Below are positions 16,991 to 24,306 of a DNA stretch of 38,314 nucleotides, piece by piece. Position 1 is the first letter of the stretch. Each line of letters starts with the position of its first letter. The notes under the pieces were generated by a model that worked only from the letters and a program-made list of their open reading frames with translations, was not told where the DNA came from and searched no databases. Both the position numbers and the translations under genes were made by a program. Origin of the DNA: CAIVND01 sp035532075 (GTDB taxonomy: Bacteria; Actinomycetota; Acidimicrobiia; Acidimicrobiales; Bog-793); assembly GCA_035532075.1 (NCBI GenBank), contig DATKRV010000011.1, positions 1-38,314 on the forward strand, given 5' to 3'.

Positions 16991-17953
16991 GTGACTGATA
17001 CTCAGCTGAAAATCCAGGTGCCAGGCAACGACCTGATGATCGGTCTCCTCGGTGAGCGCGACGAACTCCTCCGTGTCGTCGAAGAGGCATATTCGGCCAC
17101 CACAATCCGCGTGCGCGGCAACGAGATCACGATCGAGGGCCCGGACATCATCCAGCTGAGCAGGGTCTTCGAAGAGCTCGTCGCACACTTAGAACGCGGC
17201 CTTCCTATCGACCCTCCACACATCGGGCGCACGATCGAGATGGTGCGCGCCGACATGCGTCCCTCCGAGGTGACGAACCGAGAGATCGTGCGTGGGGCAA
17301 ACGGCAAAGGTGTCCGTCCCCAGACTCCGGGCCAGCGGCGTTATGTCGATGCGATCACCAAGAACACCATCACCTTCGGAATCGGCCCTGCGGGTTCGGG
17401 CAAGTCCTATCTCGCGGTCGCACTCGCCGTCCAGGCGCTCCAAGCTAAACAGGTCAGCCGGATCATCCTCGCCCGACCAGCCGTCGAGGCAGGAGAGCGT
17501 CTTGGATTTCTTCCCGGCGATCTGATGGCAAAGGTCGACCCATATCTTCGACCGCTGTACGACGCGCTGTATGACATGTTGGAACCCGAGGGTACCCAGC
17601 GCCTGATCGAGCGAGGCACGATCGAGATCGCGCCGCTTGCATTCATGCGCGGACGGACGCTCAATTCGAGCTTTGTCATTCTCGACGAGGCGCAGAACAC
17701 CACTCCTGAACAGATGAAGATGTTCCTCACGAGGATCGGCTTTGGCACCAAGGCTGTCGTTACCGGAGATATCACCCAGATCGACATCGCCCAGGGACGC
17801 TCTGGTCTGCTCGGGCTCGAGCCGATCCTCAAGGACATCGAAAGTCTTGCCTTCATCCGACTCGGAAACGCCGACGTGGTGCGCCACAAGATCGTCCGCG
17901 ACATCGTCGCCGCGTACGAGAACTTTGACGAAACCAACCACGAGATGCCGTGA
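16991..17953 (+). CDS. phoH: PhoH-like ATPase
   Basis: The 320-residue product has an N-terminal KH-like region (LKIQVPGNDLMIGLLGERD) and a P-loop ATPase domain: Walker A GPAGSGKSY, ILARPAVEAGERLGFLPGD, Walker B SFVILDEAQNTTPEQMKMF and the sensor segment KAVVTGDITQIDI, all hallmarks of PhoH/YbeZ. YbeZ-type proteins act with YbeY in rRNA processing and ribosome quality control, and ybeY follows directly with a 4-bp overlap (GTGA). The GTG at 16991 is preferred over an upstream ATG at 16835 because AAGGA lies 8 nt before it, the family's usual size is about 320 residues, and the extra N-terminus has a non-conserved composition. Confidence 0.93.
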   Translation: MTDTQLKIQVPGNDLMIGLLGERDELLRVVEEAYSATTIRVRGNEITIEGPDIIQLSRVFEELVAHLERGLPIDPPHIGRTIEMVRADMRPSEVTNREIVRGANGKGVRPQTPGQRRYVDAITKNTITFGIGPAGSGKSYLAVALAVQALQAKQVSRIILARPAVEAGERLGFLPGDLMAKVDPYLRPLYDALYDMLEPEGTQRLIERGTIEIAPLAFMRGRTLNSSFVILDEAQNTTPEQMKMFLTRIGFGTKAVVTGDITQIDIAQGRSGLLGLEPILKDIESLAFIRLGNADVVRHKIVRDIVAAYENFDETNHEMP

Positions 17954-18486
17954 GCGTCGACGTCTTCGTTGCCGACGAACAGAGCGACCGACCCGTCGAT
18001 GCTCATCGACTCGCGGAACTCGCGCGCGCCGTTTTGGTCGCAGAGGGAATCAAGCGCGAGGCAGAGCTCTCGGTGATCCTCGTCGATGAGACAACGATTA
18101 CCGCACACAACAAGCAGTTCCTCGCCCGCGAGGGACCCACCGATGTGCTTTCGTTTCCGATCGAGGACGAACCGGTGCTCGCCGGACGCATGCCCGACAA
18201 TGGCGGAACCGGACCGGGTTCGCATACCCGGGAGGAGGAGATGCCCCTCCTGCTCGGGGACGTCATCATCTGTCCCGAGGTTGCGTTCCGCAACGCGCCC
18301 GATCACGCCGGTACCTACGAAGAGGAGCTGGCGCTGTTGTTAGTACATGGAATCTTGCACCTGCTCGGCATGGACCACGAGATCACCGCCGAGGCAATAA
18401 AAATGGAGGCAAAAGAACAAGAGCTCCTCACGAGGTACTTTCGCAACCAGACACCAGCAGCCCAGCCGGGAACACAAGATGAGTAA
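17950..18486 (+). CDS. ybeY: Endoribonuclease YbeY (rRNA maturation factor)
   Basis: This 178-residue metalloprotein has the family's zinc motif HGILHLLGMDH near residue 132, preceded by PTDVLSFPIED and LLGDVIICPEVA, the two conserved YbeY blocks. YbeY takes part in 16S rRNA 3'-end maturation and 70S ribosome quality control. An insert between these blocks (about residues 76-98, GRMPDNGGTGPGSHTREEEM) is longer than in most bacteria, and the C-terminus is extended by a Pro/Gln-rich tail. The GTG start overlaps the phoH stop. era follows 44 bp downstream, so phoH-ybeY-era form one transcript, with all three products working on 16S rRNA or the 30S subunit. Confidence 0.93.
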   Translation: MSVDVFVADEQSDRPVDAHRLAELARAVLVAEGIKREAELSVILVDETTITAHNKQFLAREGPTDVLSFPIEDEPVLAGRMPDNGGTGPGSHTREEEMPLLLGDVIICPEVAFRNAPDHAGTYEEELALLLVHGILHLLGMDHEITAEAIKMEAKEQELLTRYFRNQTPAAQPGTQDE

Positions 18487-18487
18487 C

Positions 18488-18539
18488 CCCAATGTGCGAT
18501 CCCAATGAGTAGGCCCAATGAGTGATCCCAATGAGTGAT
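18488..18539 (+). repeat. 13-bp tandem repeat (x4) spanning the era translation start
   Basis: Four consecutive 13-bp units start at 18488, 18501, 18514 and 18527: CCCAATGTGCGAT, CCCAATGAGTAGG, CCCAATGAGTGAT, CCCAATGAGTGAT. Each carries an ATG. Because 13 is not a multiple of 3, successive ATGs fall in shifting frames. The fourth (18531) opens the era frame; the ATGs at 18505 and 18518 open six-codon frames (MSRPNE and MSDPNE) ending in TGA at 18525 and 18538, and the ATG at 18492 soon meets TAG. Confidence 0.95.
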
Positions 18540-19466
18540 TACGACGACATCATCGGCAGTCTTCCAAAGAGTCATGACGCCTCGGAGAAAAAGATCGGAA
18601 TCGATCGTGATGATGCACACTTTCGCTCTGGATTCGTCTCGATCGTGGGAAGACCCAACGTCGGAAAATCCACACTCATCAACCAGATCCTCGGCGAGAA
18701 GGTCTCGATCACCTCTTCGACACCCAACACCACGCGCACCAGTGTGCGCGGCGTCTACAACGGTGCGGATTTCCAGATGGTCTTTGTCGACACGCCGGGG
18801 ATCCATCGACCGCGCTCCGCGCTCGGTACTCGACTCAATGCGACGGCGACCGAGGCCTTTGGTGACGTCGACATCTGCGTCCTCGTCGTCGATGCCGCGT
18901 CAAAGATCGGGCCCGGAGACCGCTTCATCGCGAGTCAGCTCCCCAAGGACTCCGTCGTCGTGATCAACAAGATCGACTCGACGAAAGAGAACACCCTCAT
19001 CGAACAGCTCACGAGAGCCGCCGCCGAGCTCGGGATCGACGAGGCGGAGTACTTCCCGATCTCCGCGAGAACAGGAAAAGGTGTCAAGGGGCTCATCAAC
19101 TACCTCTCGGCACATCTTCCCGAGGGACCGCGCTACTACCCCACCGGCATGGTGCGCGACGTCCCCGATGCCTTCTTCGTCGCGGAGCTCGTGCGCGAGC
19201 AGCTGCTCCGAAATGCACGGGAGGAGCTTCCACATTCGATCGCCTGTCGGGTCACCGAGTGGGAGTGGCCCTACATCAGATGCGAGATCCTTGTCGAGCG
19301 CGAGTCGCAGAAGGCGATCGTTGTCGGCAAAGGCGGTTCGGTGATCAAGGCCGCGGGAACAGCAGCACGTGCCCAACTCCCCGAGGGCGCCTATCTCGAT
19401 CTCATCGTCCGTGTCGAACGCGACTGGCAAAAGCGTCTCGACATCATTGAGCGTCTCGGCTACTGA
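18531..19466 (+). CDS. era: GTPase Era (30S ribosome assembly)
   Basis: The 311-residue product has the Era GTPase motifs G1 GRPNVGKST, G2-region TPNTTRTSVRG, G3 DTPGIH, G4 NKID and G5 SARTGKG, followed by the C-terminal KH domain with VVGKGGSVIK, which binds 16S rRNA near its 3' end. The N-terminal ~25 residues (SDYDDIIGSLPKSHDASEK) are a short extension. The ATG at 18531 is the most likely start; a GTG at 18522 is in frame. Neither has a good Shine-Dalgarno, and the start lies inside a four-fold 13-bp repeat, so initiation may depend on coupling to ybeY. The stop overlaps the 3' end of the convergent helicase gene by 7 bp. Confidence 0.95.
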   Translation: MSDYDDIIGSLPKSHDASEKKIGIDRDDAHFRSGFVSIVGRPNVGKSTLINQILGEKVSITSSTPNTTRTSVRGVYNGADFQMVFVDTPGIHRPRSALGTRLNATATEAFGDVDICVLVVDAASKIGPGDRFIASQLPKDSVVVINKIDSTKENTLIEQLTRAAAELGIDEAEYFPISARTGKGVKGLINYLSAHLPEGPRYYPTGMVRDVPDAFFVAELVREQLLRNAREELPHSIACRVTEWEWPYIRCEILVERESQKAIVVGKGGSVIKAAGTAARAQLPEGAYLDLIVRVERDWQKRLDIIERLGY

Positions 19467-21448
19467 TTCATCCGACGACGGGCGCGCCCGGTCGTTGCAC
19501 TCGAATGCGATCTGGCGGATGAATCGATGTCGCGCAAGAACGACTCTGCCTCACTCCGCTCCCTTGTGCGTCGCATCGGTGGCAATGCTCGGATCAGCTC
19601 CCAGCGATACGAGGCACTCGCAAGCCGCGAATCGAGCACCGCGACGACTCCCCGATCGTCGCTCGTCCGGATCAATCGCCCTGCACCCTGGGCGAGAAGA
19701 CTCGCGGCCTTGGGAAGATCGATCTCGGCGAAGGCACGAGCCCCCGCTCTTGCCCGGCGGGCCTGGAGAAGTGGATCATCGGGTCGGGAAAAGGGGATCC
19801 GGTCGATGATGACGAGCGAGAGCGCGGCGCCCGGAACATCGACACCCTGCCAGAGTCCCATCGTCGCGAACAGACTCAGCTCTGCCTGCTCGCCGAGTGC
19901 GGCCATCAGCGCGGACTTTGCCCGCTCACCCTGGACGAGTATCGGGAGAGCCGTCCGCGCGCGCACCGAGGCGGCGACGCGCTCCATCACCGCGCGGGCC
20001 GTAAAGAGTACAAGCGCCCTTCCACCTGCAGCCTCGAGCAACGCGACGATCTCGTCGGTGAGCGCAGTCTCTGAACCCGGTTCTCGCCGGTCGGGAAGAT
20101 GAGCAGCGCAATAGAGCAGGGCCTGTTCGGCGAAATTGAACGGGCTTCCCACATCGAGGACCTCGGTCTCATCTCCGCTCGCGCCGACACGAACGCCAAG
20201 ATTGAGTGGCACCGTCGCGCTCGTCAGAATGACCGGCATCTTTGAAAAGAGCTCGCGAGAGAGCACCGGCGCGATATCAATCGGCGCGATCTCAAGCGAC
20301 GGGCGCGTTCCGAATTCGACCCAGGCGACCTGATCGTCGGTGCGCGAGTGCAAGACAGCGATCTCGTTGCGAAGTCGACTCAGTGCCGAGAGTGAGCGCT
20401 GTGCCTTCGGGTTCTCCTCGCCATCGCTCCCCTTCGCGTGCGCTCGCACCGTCGTATCGAGACGTTCAAGTCGCATCGCGAGGAGATCCATCACCTTCGA
20501 AAGCGCGTCGTCATCTGTTCGATCGATCCGGTCTCCGGCGCGCGCCGCGAGCTCTCGTTCAAAATCACCTGCACTGTCGAGCACGAGAAGAGCAGCCTGA
20601 TCGAGCGTGTCGTCTCGCTCTTGCCCGGTTCCCGCCCCTGATGCACGCGCGAGTGCGGCGATCGCACGGAGCCGCCCCGCGCTGATTGAGACGCCCAGGC
20701 TCTTGCTGAGCACCTCCTCAAGGTCATGCGCCTCGTCGACGATGAGCACATCGTGTTCAGGCAAGACCGCACCGGCGCTCGCGAGGTGCGCGCCAAGCAG
20801 ATGGAGGTTCACCACGACGACGTCAGCCTCGGCGGCGCGCTGGCGCGCGGTCTCTGCAAAACAACTCCCACCCGAGGGGCATTGGAAGGCTCCGGGGCAC
20901 TCCTCGGGGCTGACGCTGTATGACCCCCAGACGCGCGCGTCCGGCTCAAAATCGAGCTCAGTCTGGTCTCCGGTTTTCGTCGTCCGGGCCCAGGCAATGA
21001 TCGCACGAGCCTGTTCGGAGCGGCTCTCGACTGGGAGGGGATCTTTCGAATCCTCCCCCGGAGCGACAAACTCTTCCTGTTGGCCAGATTCGCTTGCCTC
21101 TCGCAGTCGCTGGACGCAGAGATAGTTCGAACGGCCCTTGAGGATCGCATAGTCGAAATCAGCGATCCCCGCCTCGGCAAGGGACGGCAGATCCTTGTCA
21201 AACAACTGGTGCTGAAGCGCCTTCGTCGCGGTCGCGATGACAACCTTTTTCTCGGAAAGCACTGCGGGCACGAGATAGGCGAGCGACTTGCCCGTGCCGG
21301 TACCGGCACGCACCACCAGGTGGTGCCCACGATCGATGCTCCTCGCAACGGCGAGCGCCATCTCGCGTTGTCCATCGCGCGTCTCTCCGCCGTTCGGAAG
21401 GCGTGATACAACCCGGTCAAGCGCCTTGGCAACCGGGTCGGGCTTCAT
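19460..21448 (-). CDS. dinG: DinG/XPD-type ATP-dependent helicase with Fe-S cluster
   Basis: The 662-residue superfamily 2 helicase has Walker A RAGTGTGKSLAYLVPA (about residues 47-62), motif Ia ATATKALQHQLF, DEAH box LIVDEAHDLEE, and C-terminal helicase motifs LVLFTARAVMERVA and QGAGRLIRTSDDRG. Four cysteines between motifs Ia and II (NYLC, then EECPGAFQCPSGGSCF) match the Fe-S cluster domain of DinG/XPD/YoaA helicases, which unwind DNA 5'->3' and resolve R-loops or G-quadruplexes. No exonuclease domain is present, so it is the YoaA/actinobacterial DinG form. It lies 48 bp downstream of cysH on the same strand and meets era tail-to-tail. No obvious LexA box is visible near the start. Confidence 0.92.
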   Translation of the reverse strand: MKPDPVAKALDRVVSRLPNGGETRDGQREMALAVARSIDRGHHLVVRAGTGTGKSLAYLVPAVLSEKKVVIATATKALQHQLFDKDLPSLAEAGIADFDYAILKGRSNYLCVQRLREASESGQQEEFVAPGEDSKDPLPVESRSEQARAIIAWARTTKTGDQTELDFEPDARVWGSYSVSPEECPGAFQCPSGGSCFAETARQRAAEADVVVVNLHLLGAHLASAGAVLPEHDVLIVDEAHDLEEVLSKSLGVSISAGRLRAIAALARASGAGTGQERDDTLDQAALLVLDSAGDFERELAARAGDRIDRTDDDALSKVMDLLAMRLERLDTTVRAHAKGSDGEENPKAQRSLSALSRLRNEIAVLHSRTDDQVAWVEFGTRPSLEIAPIDIAPVLSRELFSKMPVILTSATVPLNLGVRVGASGDETEVLDVGSPFNFAEQALLYCAAHLPDRREPGSETALTDEIVALLEAAGGRALVLFTARAVMERVAASVRARTALPILVQGERAKSALMAALGEQAELSLFATMGLWQGVDVPGAALSLVIIDRIPFSRPDDPLLQARRARAGARAFAEIDLPKAASLLAQGAGRLIRTSDDRGVVAVLDSRLASASYRWELIRALPPMRRTRERSEAESFLRDIDSSARSHSSATTGRARRRMNQ

Positions 21449-21496
21449 CGAACCGCCGCGGTGTGGCTATCGGCAACATCGAGTTGCATCGGCGAA

Positions 21497-22255
21497 CTAG
21501 ATATGAAGACCACACTCGGTCTTGTCACTGTCAGGCCAGCGGCCGGCGCGCGGGTCCTCACCGGATGCAACCGGGCGCGTTGTCGGCGCGCAGCCGATCG
21601 ACACGTAGCCGACGTCATTGAGCGGATGACGCAACAATGCATTTTTCCCGACGTATGCATCGACATCGGCATCAGTCCACGCCGCCATCGGATTGACCTT
21701 GACGATCTTTTTGAGTTCGTCATAACCGACAACCGGCGCGTCTCGTCGCTCGGGTGTGTCAACACGCTTGAGGCCGGTGATCCACGCCGCCTTTGTCTCA
21801 AGCATTGCGTTGAGCGGAGCGACCTTTCTCAGTGCGCAGCAATCTGGTGTTCCACAGGGTGCAACATCATCGGCGATCTCTGGCTCGAGGACTGCAAGGT
21901 TGAGGCCATACAGGTCGCGTACGCGGCGCATATAGGCGAGGGTCTCAGGAAAGTGAAAGTGCGTATCGAGAAAGACCGTCAACATCTTCGGATCGACCTT
22001 GACGCAAAGATCGATCAAGACCGCATCCTGGAACGAGGCCGCCATGACAAGGTCAGAGCCAAACCGGTCGACCGCCCACGAGATGATCTCCGGTGCGCTC
22101 TTTGTCTCGAGGTCGCGCGCCGCATCGAAGATCTCCGCAAGGAACTCCGGATCTCCCGAGGATCCGATCGCGGTGCTCCCATGCTCGTCGATACCGTTCG
22201 CCACCGCGTTCTCCTCAATACGAGCTGAATGTGAGCGACGCCCAGGTACTGGCAT
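21497..22255 (-). CDS. cysH: APS/PAPS reductase CysH with an incomplete Fe-S cysteine set
   Basis: The 252-residue enzyme reduces adenylyl sulfate (or phosphoadenylyl sulfate) to sulfite in assimilatory sulfate reduction. Visible are the nucleotide-binding segment VMAASFQDAVLIDL, LDTHFHFPETLAYM, the Cys pair C139-C140 (PDCCALRKVAPL), ITGLKRVD, the block IGCAPTTRPVASGEDPRAG and the catalytic C248 in KTECGLH. APS reductases normally carry a 4Fe-4S cluster on CC plus CxxC; here the second half reads C222-A-P-T225, so one ligand is missing, while C134 is an extra nearby cysteine. The ATG at 22255 has AGGAG 6 nt upstream. No thioredoxin or sulfate adenylyltransferase gene is adjacent. Confidence 0.9.
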   Translation of the reverse strand: MPVPGRRSHSARIEENAVANGIDEHGSTAIGSSGDPEFLAEIFDAARDLETKSAPEIISWAVDRFGSDLVMAASFQDAVLIDLCVKVDPKMLTVFLDTHFHFPETLAYMRRVRDLYGLNLAVLEPEIADDVAPCGTPDCCALRKVAPLNAMLETKAAWITGLKRVDTPERRDAPVVGYDELKKIVKVNPMAAWTDADVDAYVGKNALLRHPLNDVGYVSIGCAPTTRPVASGEDPRAGRWPDSDKTECGLHI

Positions 22256-22596
22256 CTTGTGCTCCTCGACCCGGCCATTTTACTGCGCTTTGCAGATCCA
22301 GCGATGCCGACCAAATTTGCTGATCGCGGCGGCTGAATCTCGCGCAGAAATAACCAGTCGCGCCTGTGCATGGTGACGATACGGGGCCCAGTGACCGAAA
22401 CAAACAACGAGACCGCGCAAAAACCTGCCCGGTTGAACGCAGTCTCGACCCGGGTGAGACCATCTCCGTCGGTGCGTCCACGGCTAGCGTCGCTGGGGCT
22501 TCCCGACCGGCGAAGGATAATCCGGCAGGCTCATAATGGTCGAGAAGGGGCTTCAAACGAGAACTGGTCCTCAATCGATCGACAGATGCCGCGGGT
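22256..22596. other. 340-bp gap upstream of cysH
   Basis: Expected to hold the cysH promoter on the reverse strand. Frames on both strands here have no recognised motif. No SAM riboswitch or other known leader could be made out by eye. Confidence 0.4.
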
Positions 22597-22935
22597 ATGA
22601 CACAGGTCGTGGAGTTGACGGTCGCGATGACTCACGGAGCGCTCCGGTATGTCGCGCGGCGCCTTGACGTCGACGTCACCAGCCAAAGCAACACTGTAGG
22701 TGAGGCTCTCGGCCTTTATTTCGAGCGAAAGAACCTCCCCTACTCACAAAAGCCTCCGATTCTCATCGCCCGATTGGATTCCTCACAAGCCCTGCATCCG
22801 GAACACCGAATGGGTCACGGTATTGGCTCCGCAACGCGCACCATCGAGACCTTTGGTCAGTACTGTCACGAGCAGGGACGCGCCTCGCGTGCGCTTGCAC
22901 CAAGAGAGGTGTCCTCCCACGCGAAGTGGAGCTAG
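22597..22935 (+). pseudogene. HicB-like antitoxin remnant, probably non-functional
   Basis: The N-terminal part reads ALRYVARRLDVDVTSQSNT then VGEALGLYFERKNLPY. This resembles the HicB/UPF0150 antitoxin core ('yvA.cle..vaSQG.T.eEAl.nl.EAlelyfE'). About seven residues of the central helix (between EAL and LYFE) appear deleted, merging two copies of a similar EAL motif. The residues after ~60 do not continue in a recognisable HicB C-terminus, and no HicA toxin gene is nearby. The ATG at 22597 lacks a clear Shine-Dalgarno. It may be a fossil or a diverged stand-alone protein. Confidence 0.45.
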
Positions 22936-23186
22936 GAACTTGACTCTACGAGTACCCGGTCAAGCAGTTTTGACATCGGGCACCAACCGAGCGCAGACAT
23001 GAAGAGCTGGTTCGCACCAACTACCGCCGGGATCACTGCGAACCAGCGGTTTACCCCCACAGCGAGCGCGGTGCCGGTAAGCGTGAAGGTACCAGCGAGC
23101 AAGAATAGGATGCGCTGCTTGCTCCTCGTCAAAGGAGCCGCGCAGGAAAGCGTTGGGGTATTGGACAGGTCACGGGTGAGATTCAT
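22932..23186 (-). CDS. DUF2892 small inner-membrane protein
   Basis: The 84-residue product has two hydrophobic segments (ILFLLAGTFTLTGTALAVG and WFAVIPAVVGANQLFMSAL) and ends in GWCPMSKLLDR, the 'G.CP...ll' signature of DUF2892 (YgaP membrane part) proteins. These are often fused to or encoded beside rhodaneses and controlled by persulfide- or copper-sensing CsoR-family repressors. GGGAGG abuts the ATG at 23186, too close for a standard Shine-Dalgarno, so the message may be translated from a very short leader. A 7-bp-armed palindrome of CsoR/CstR type lies 9-26 bp upstream. The C of GWCP is conserved in the family and could handle sulfane sulfur. Confidence 0.8.
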   Translation of the reverse strand: MNLTRDLSNTPTLSCAAPLTRSKQRILFLLAGTFTLTGTALAVGVNRWFAVIPAVVGANQLFMSALGWCPMSKLLDRVLVESSS

Positions 23187-23194
23187 CCTCCCAC

Positions 23195-23212
23195 TATACC
23201 CTATGGGGTATA
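23195..23212. promoter_or_regulatory. CsoR/CstR-like operator palindrome
   Basis: TATACCCTATGGGGTATA has perfect 7-bp arms (TATACCC / GGGTATA) around a 4-bp centre. A TA-rich outer part, a C-run and a G-run form the pattern of CsoR/RcnR/CstR-family operators. It sits just upstream of the DUF2892 start on the reverse strand and could overlap its promoter. The uppS gene lies in the other direction, 152 bp away, so it might also be affected. No CsoR-family regulator gene is in the window. Confidence 0.65.
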
Positions 23213-23363
23213 ACTAACGTACATCCGGATGCTCCGAACTATGCCGATAGACGGATCTTTCGACGATGGAGCACGTCGCGTCCTCGCACCAGGGATGTGA
23301 TCGTTTCAGGAAAACTCCGTCTTCCGACTCTTCAACGAGAGATCGGGCGAGTAACTTCACAAT

Positions 23364-24083
23364 GTGGTCACCGACGGCATCGATCTCCAGCGGATTCCGG
23401 CTCACGTCGCCTGCGTCATGGATGGTAATGGTCGTTGGGCCAAGGCGCGCGGCCTCGAGCGCACCGAGGGCCATGCCGCTGGCGAAGAGGCCCTGATGGA
23501 TGTCATCGAGGGCGTGCTCGATCTCGGCATCGACTGGTTTACGGTGTATGCCTTCTCGACGGAGAACTGGCGACGCCCAGTCGACGAGGTTCGCTTCCTG
23601 TTGAACTTCAACATCGGCATCTTGAATCGCAACCGCGACTACCTCAACAAGCGCGGCGTACGGATCCGCTTTGCGGGTCGACGCGACTGGCGGGTACCAA
23701 AGCGCCTCTCGAAGGCCATGGACGAGGCGGTCGAGATGACGAAGTCCAACCGGACGATGACCCTGACGATCTGTTTCAACTACGGGGGACGCGCGGAGAT
23801 CATCGATGCCGTGCGCGCGCTCGTCGAATCCGGTATCCCGGCAGAGAAGATCAATGAAAAGGCGATCGCCTCGCATCTTTACTATCCAGAGATGCCAGAC
23901 CCTGATCTTGTCATCCGCACCTCGGGTGAGTACCGGATCTCGAACTTCCTCCTCTGGGAGCTGGCCTACTCCGAACTGGTCTTTACCGACGTGCTCTGGC
24001 CAGATTTCCGCCGCGCCAATCTCTACGCCGCGGTCGAGGAGTTCCAGGGCCGCGATCGACGCTTTGGTGGGCTCGACCAATGA
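23364..24083 (+). CDS. uppS: Isoprenyl (undecaprenyl) diphosphate synthase
   Basis: The 239-residue cis-prenyltransferase extends farnesyl-PP (or a related primer) with IPP to the C50-C55 carrier used in cell-wall synthesis. Motifs are HVACVMDGNGRWAKARG with catalytic D20, VYAFSTENWRRP, NYGGRAEI and the C-terminal signature RTSGEYRISNFLLWELAYSE. Length is normal. The start is GTG at 23364 (MVTDGIDLQRIPAH); the Shine-Dalgarno is poor, and no better start is in frame. Its stop overlaps the next small gene by ATGA. It heads the run uppS-membrane protein-recO-glyS-dnaG. Confidence 0.94.
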   Translation: MVTDGIDLQRIPAHVACVMDGNGRWAKARGLERTEGHAAGEEALMDVIEGVLDLGIDWFTVYAFSTENWRRPVDEVRFLLNFNIGILNRNRDYLNKRGVRIRFAGRRDWRVPKRLSKAMDEAVEMTKSNRTMTLTICFNYGGRAEIIDAVRALVESGIPAEKINEKAIASHLYYPEMPDPDLVIRTSGEYRISNFLLWELAYSELVFTDVLWPDFRRANLYAAVEEFQGRDRRFGGLDQ

Positions 24084-24304
24084 CGCTCAAGACCCCCACG
24101 ACGACCGAACCCGGCGAGAGCTCCTCTCGCCAATGGGTTTCCGATCACATCGGCAGGATGCTTGGCGTCCTCCTCGGACTGATTGGCGTTGTCGTCCTCG
24201 CGCTGTTTGCCTCACTTGGTTTCCACCCTGCTTTGTACATCCTCGTCTTCATCGGCGCGGGGTTCGTGTTGATCGTCGGTGGCGGCATGATCCACCGGGC
24301 ATAG
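24080..24304 (+). CDS. Small two-helix membrane protein between uppS and recO
   Basis: The 74-residue product has a polar N-terminus of ~25 residues and two hydrophobic segments (MLGVLLGLIGVVVLALFAS and ALYILVFIGAGFVLIVGGG). The ATG overlaps the uppS stop (ATGA), and the recO ATG follows two bases after its TAG, so it is certainly translated in this operon if the reading is right. I recognise no family. Location suggests a role at the membrane near UppS, but that is guesswork. Confidence 0.7.
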   Translation: MTLKTPTTTEPGESSSRQWVSDHIGRMLGVLLGLIGVVVLALFASLGFHPALYILVFIGAGFVLIVGGGMIHRA

Positions 24305-24306
24305 CG

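Noticed and set aside
17189..18306. Long reverse-strand frames (250 and 299 residues)
   Set aside because: Antisense to phoH and ybeY; no ribosome-binding sites and no motifs.
23214..24080. 288-residue open frame on the reverse strand
   Set aside because: It is fully antisense to uppS, whose catalytic motifs are intact; high-GC coding DNA often leaves the opposite strand open.
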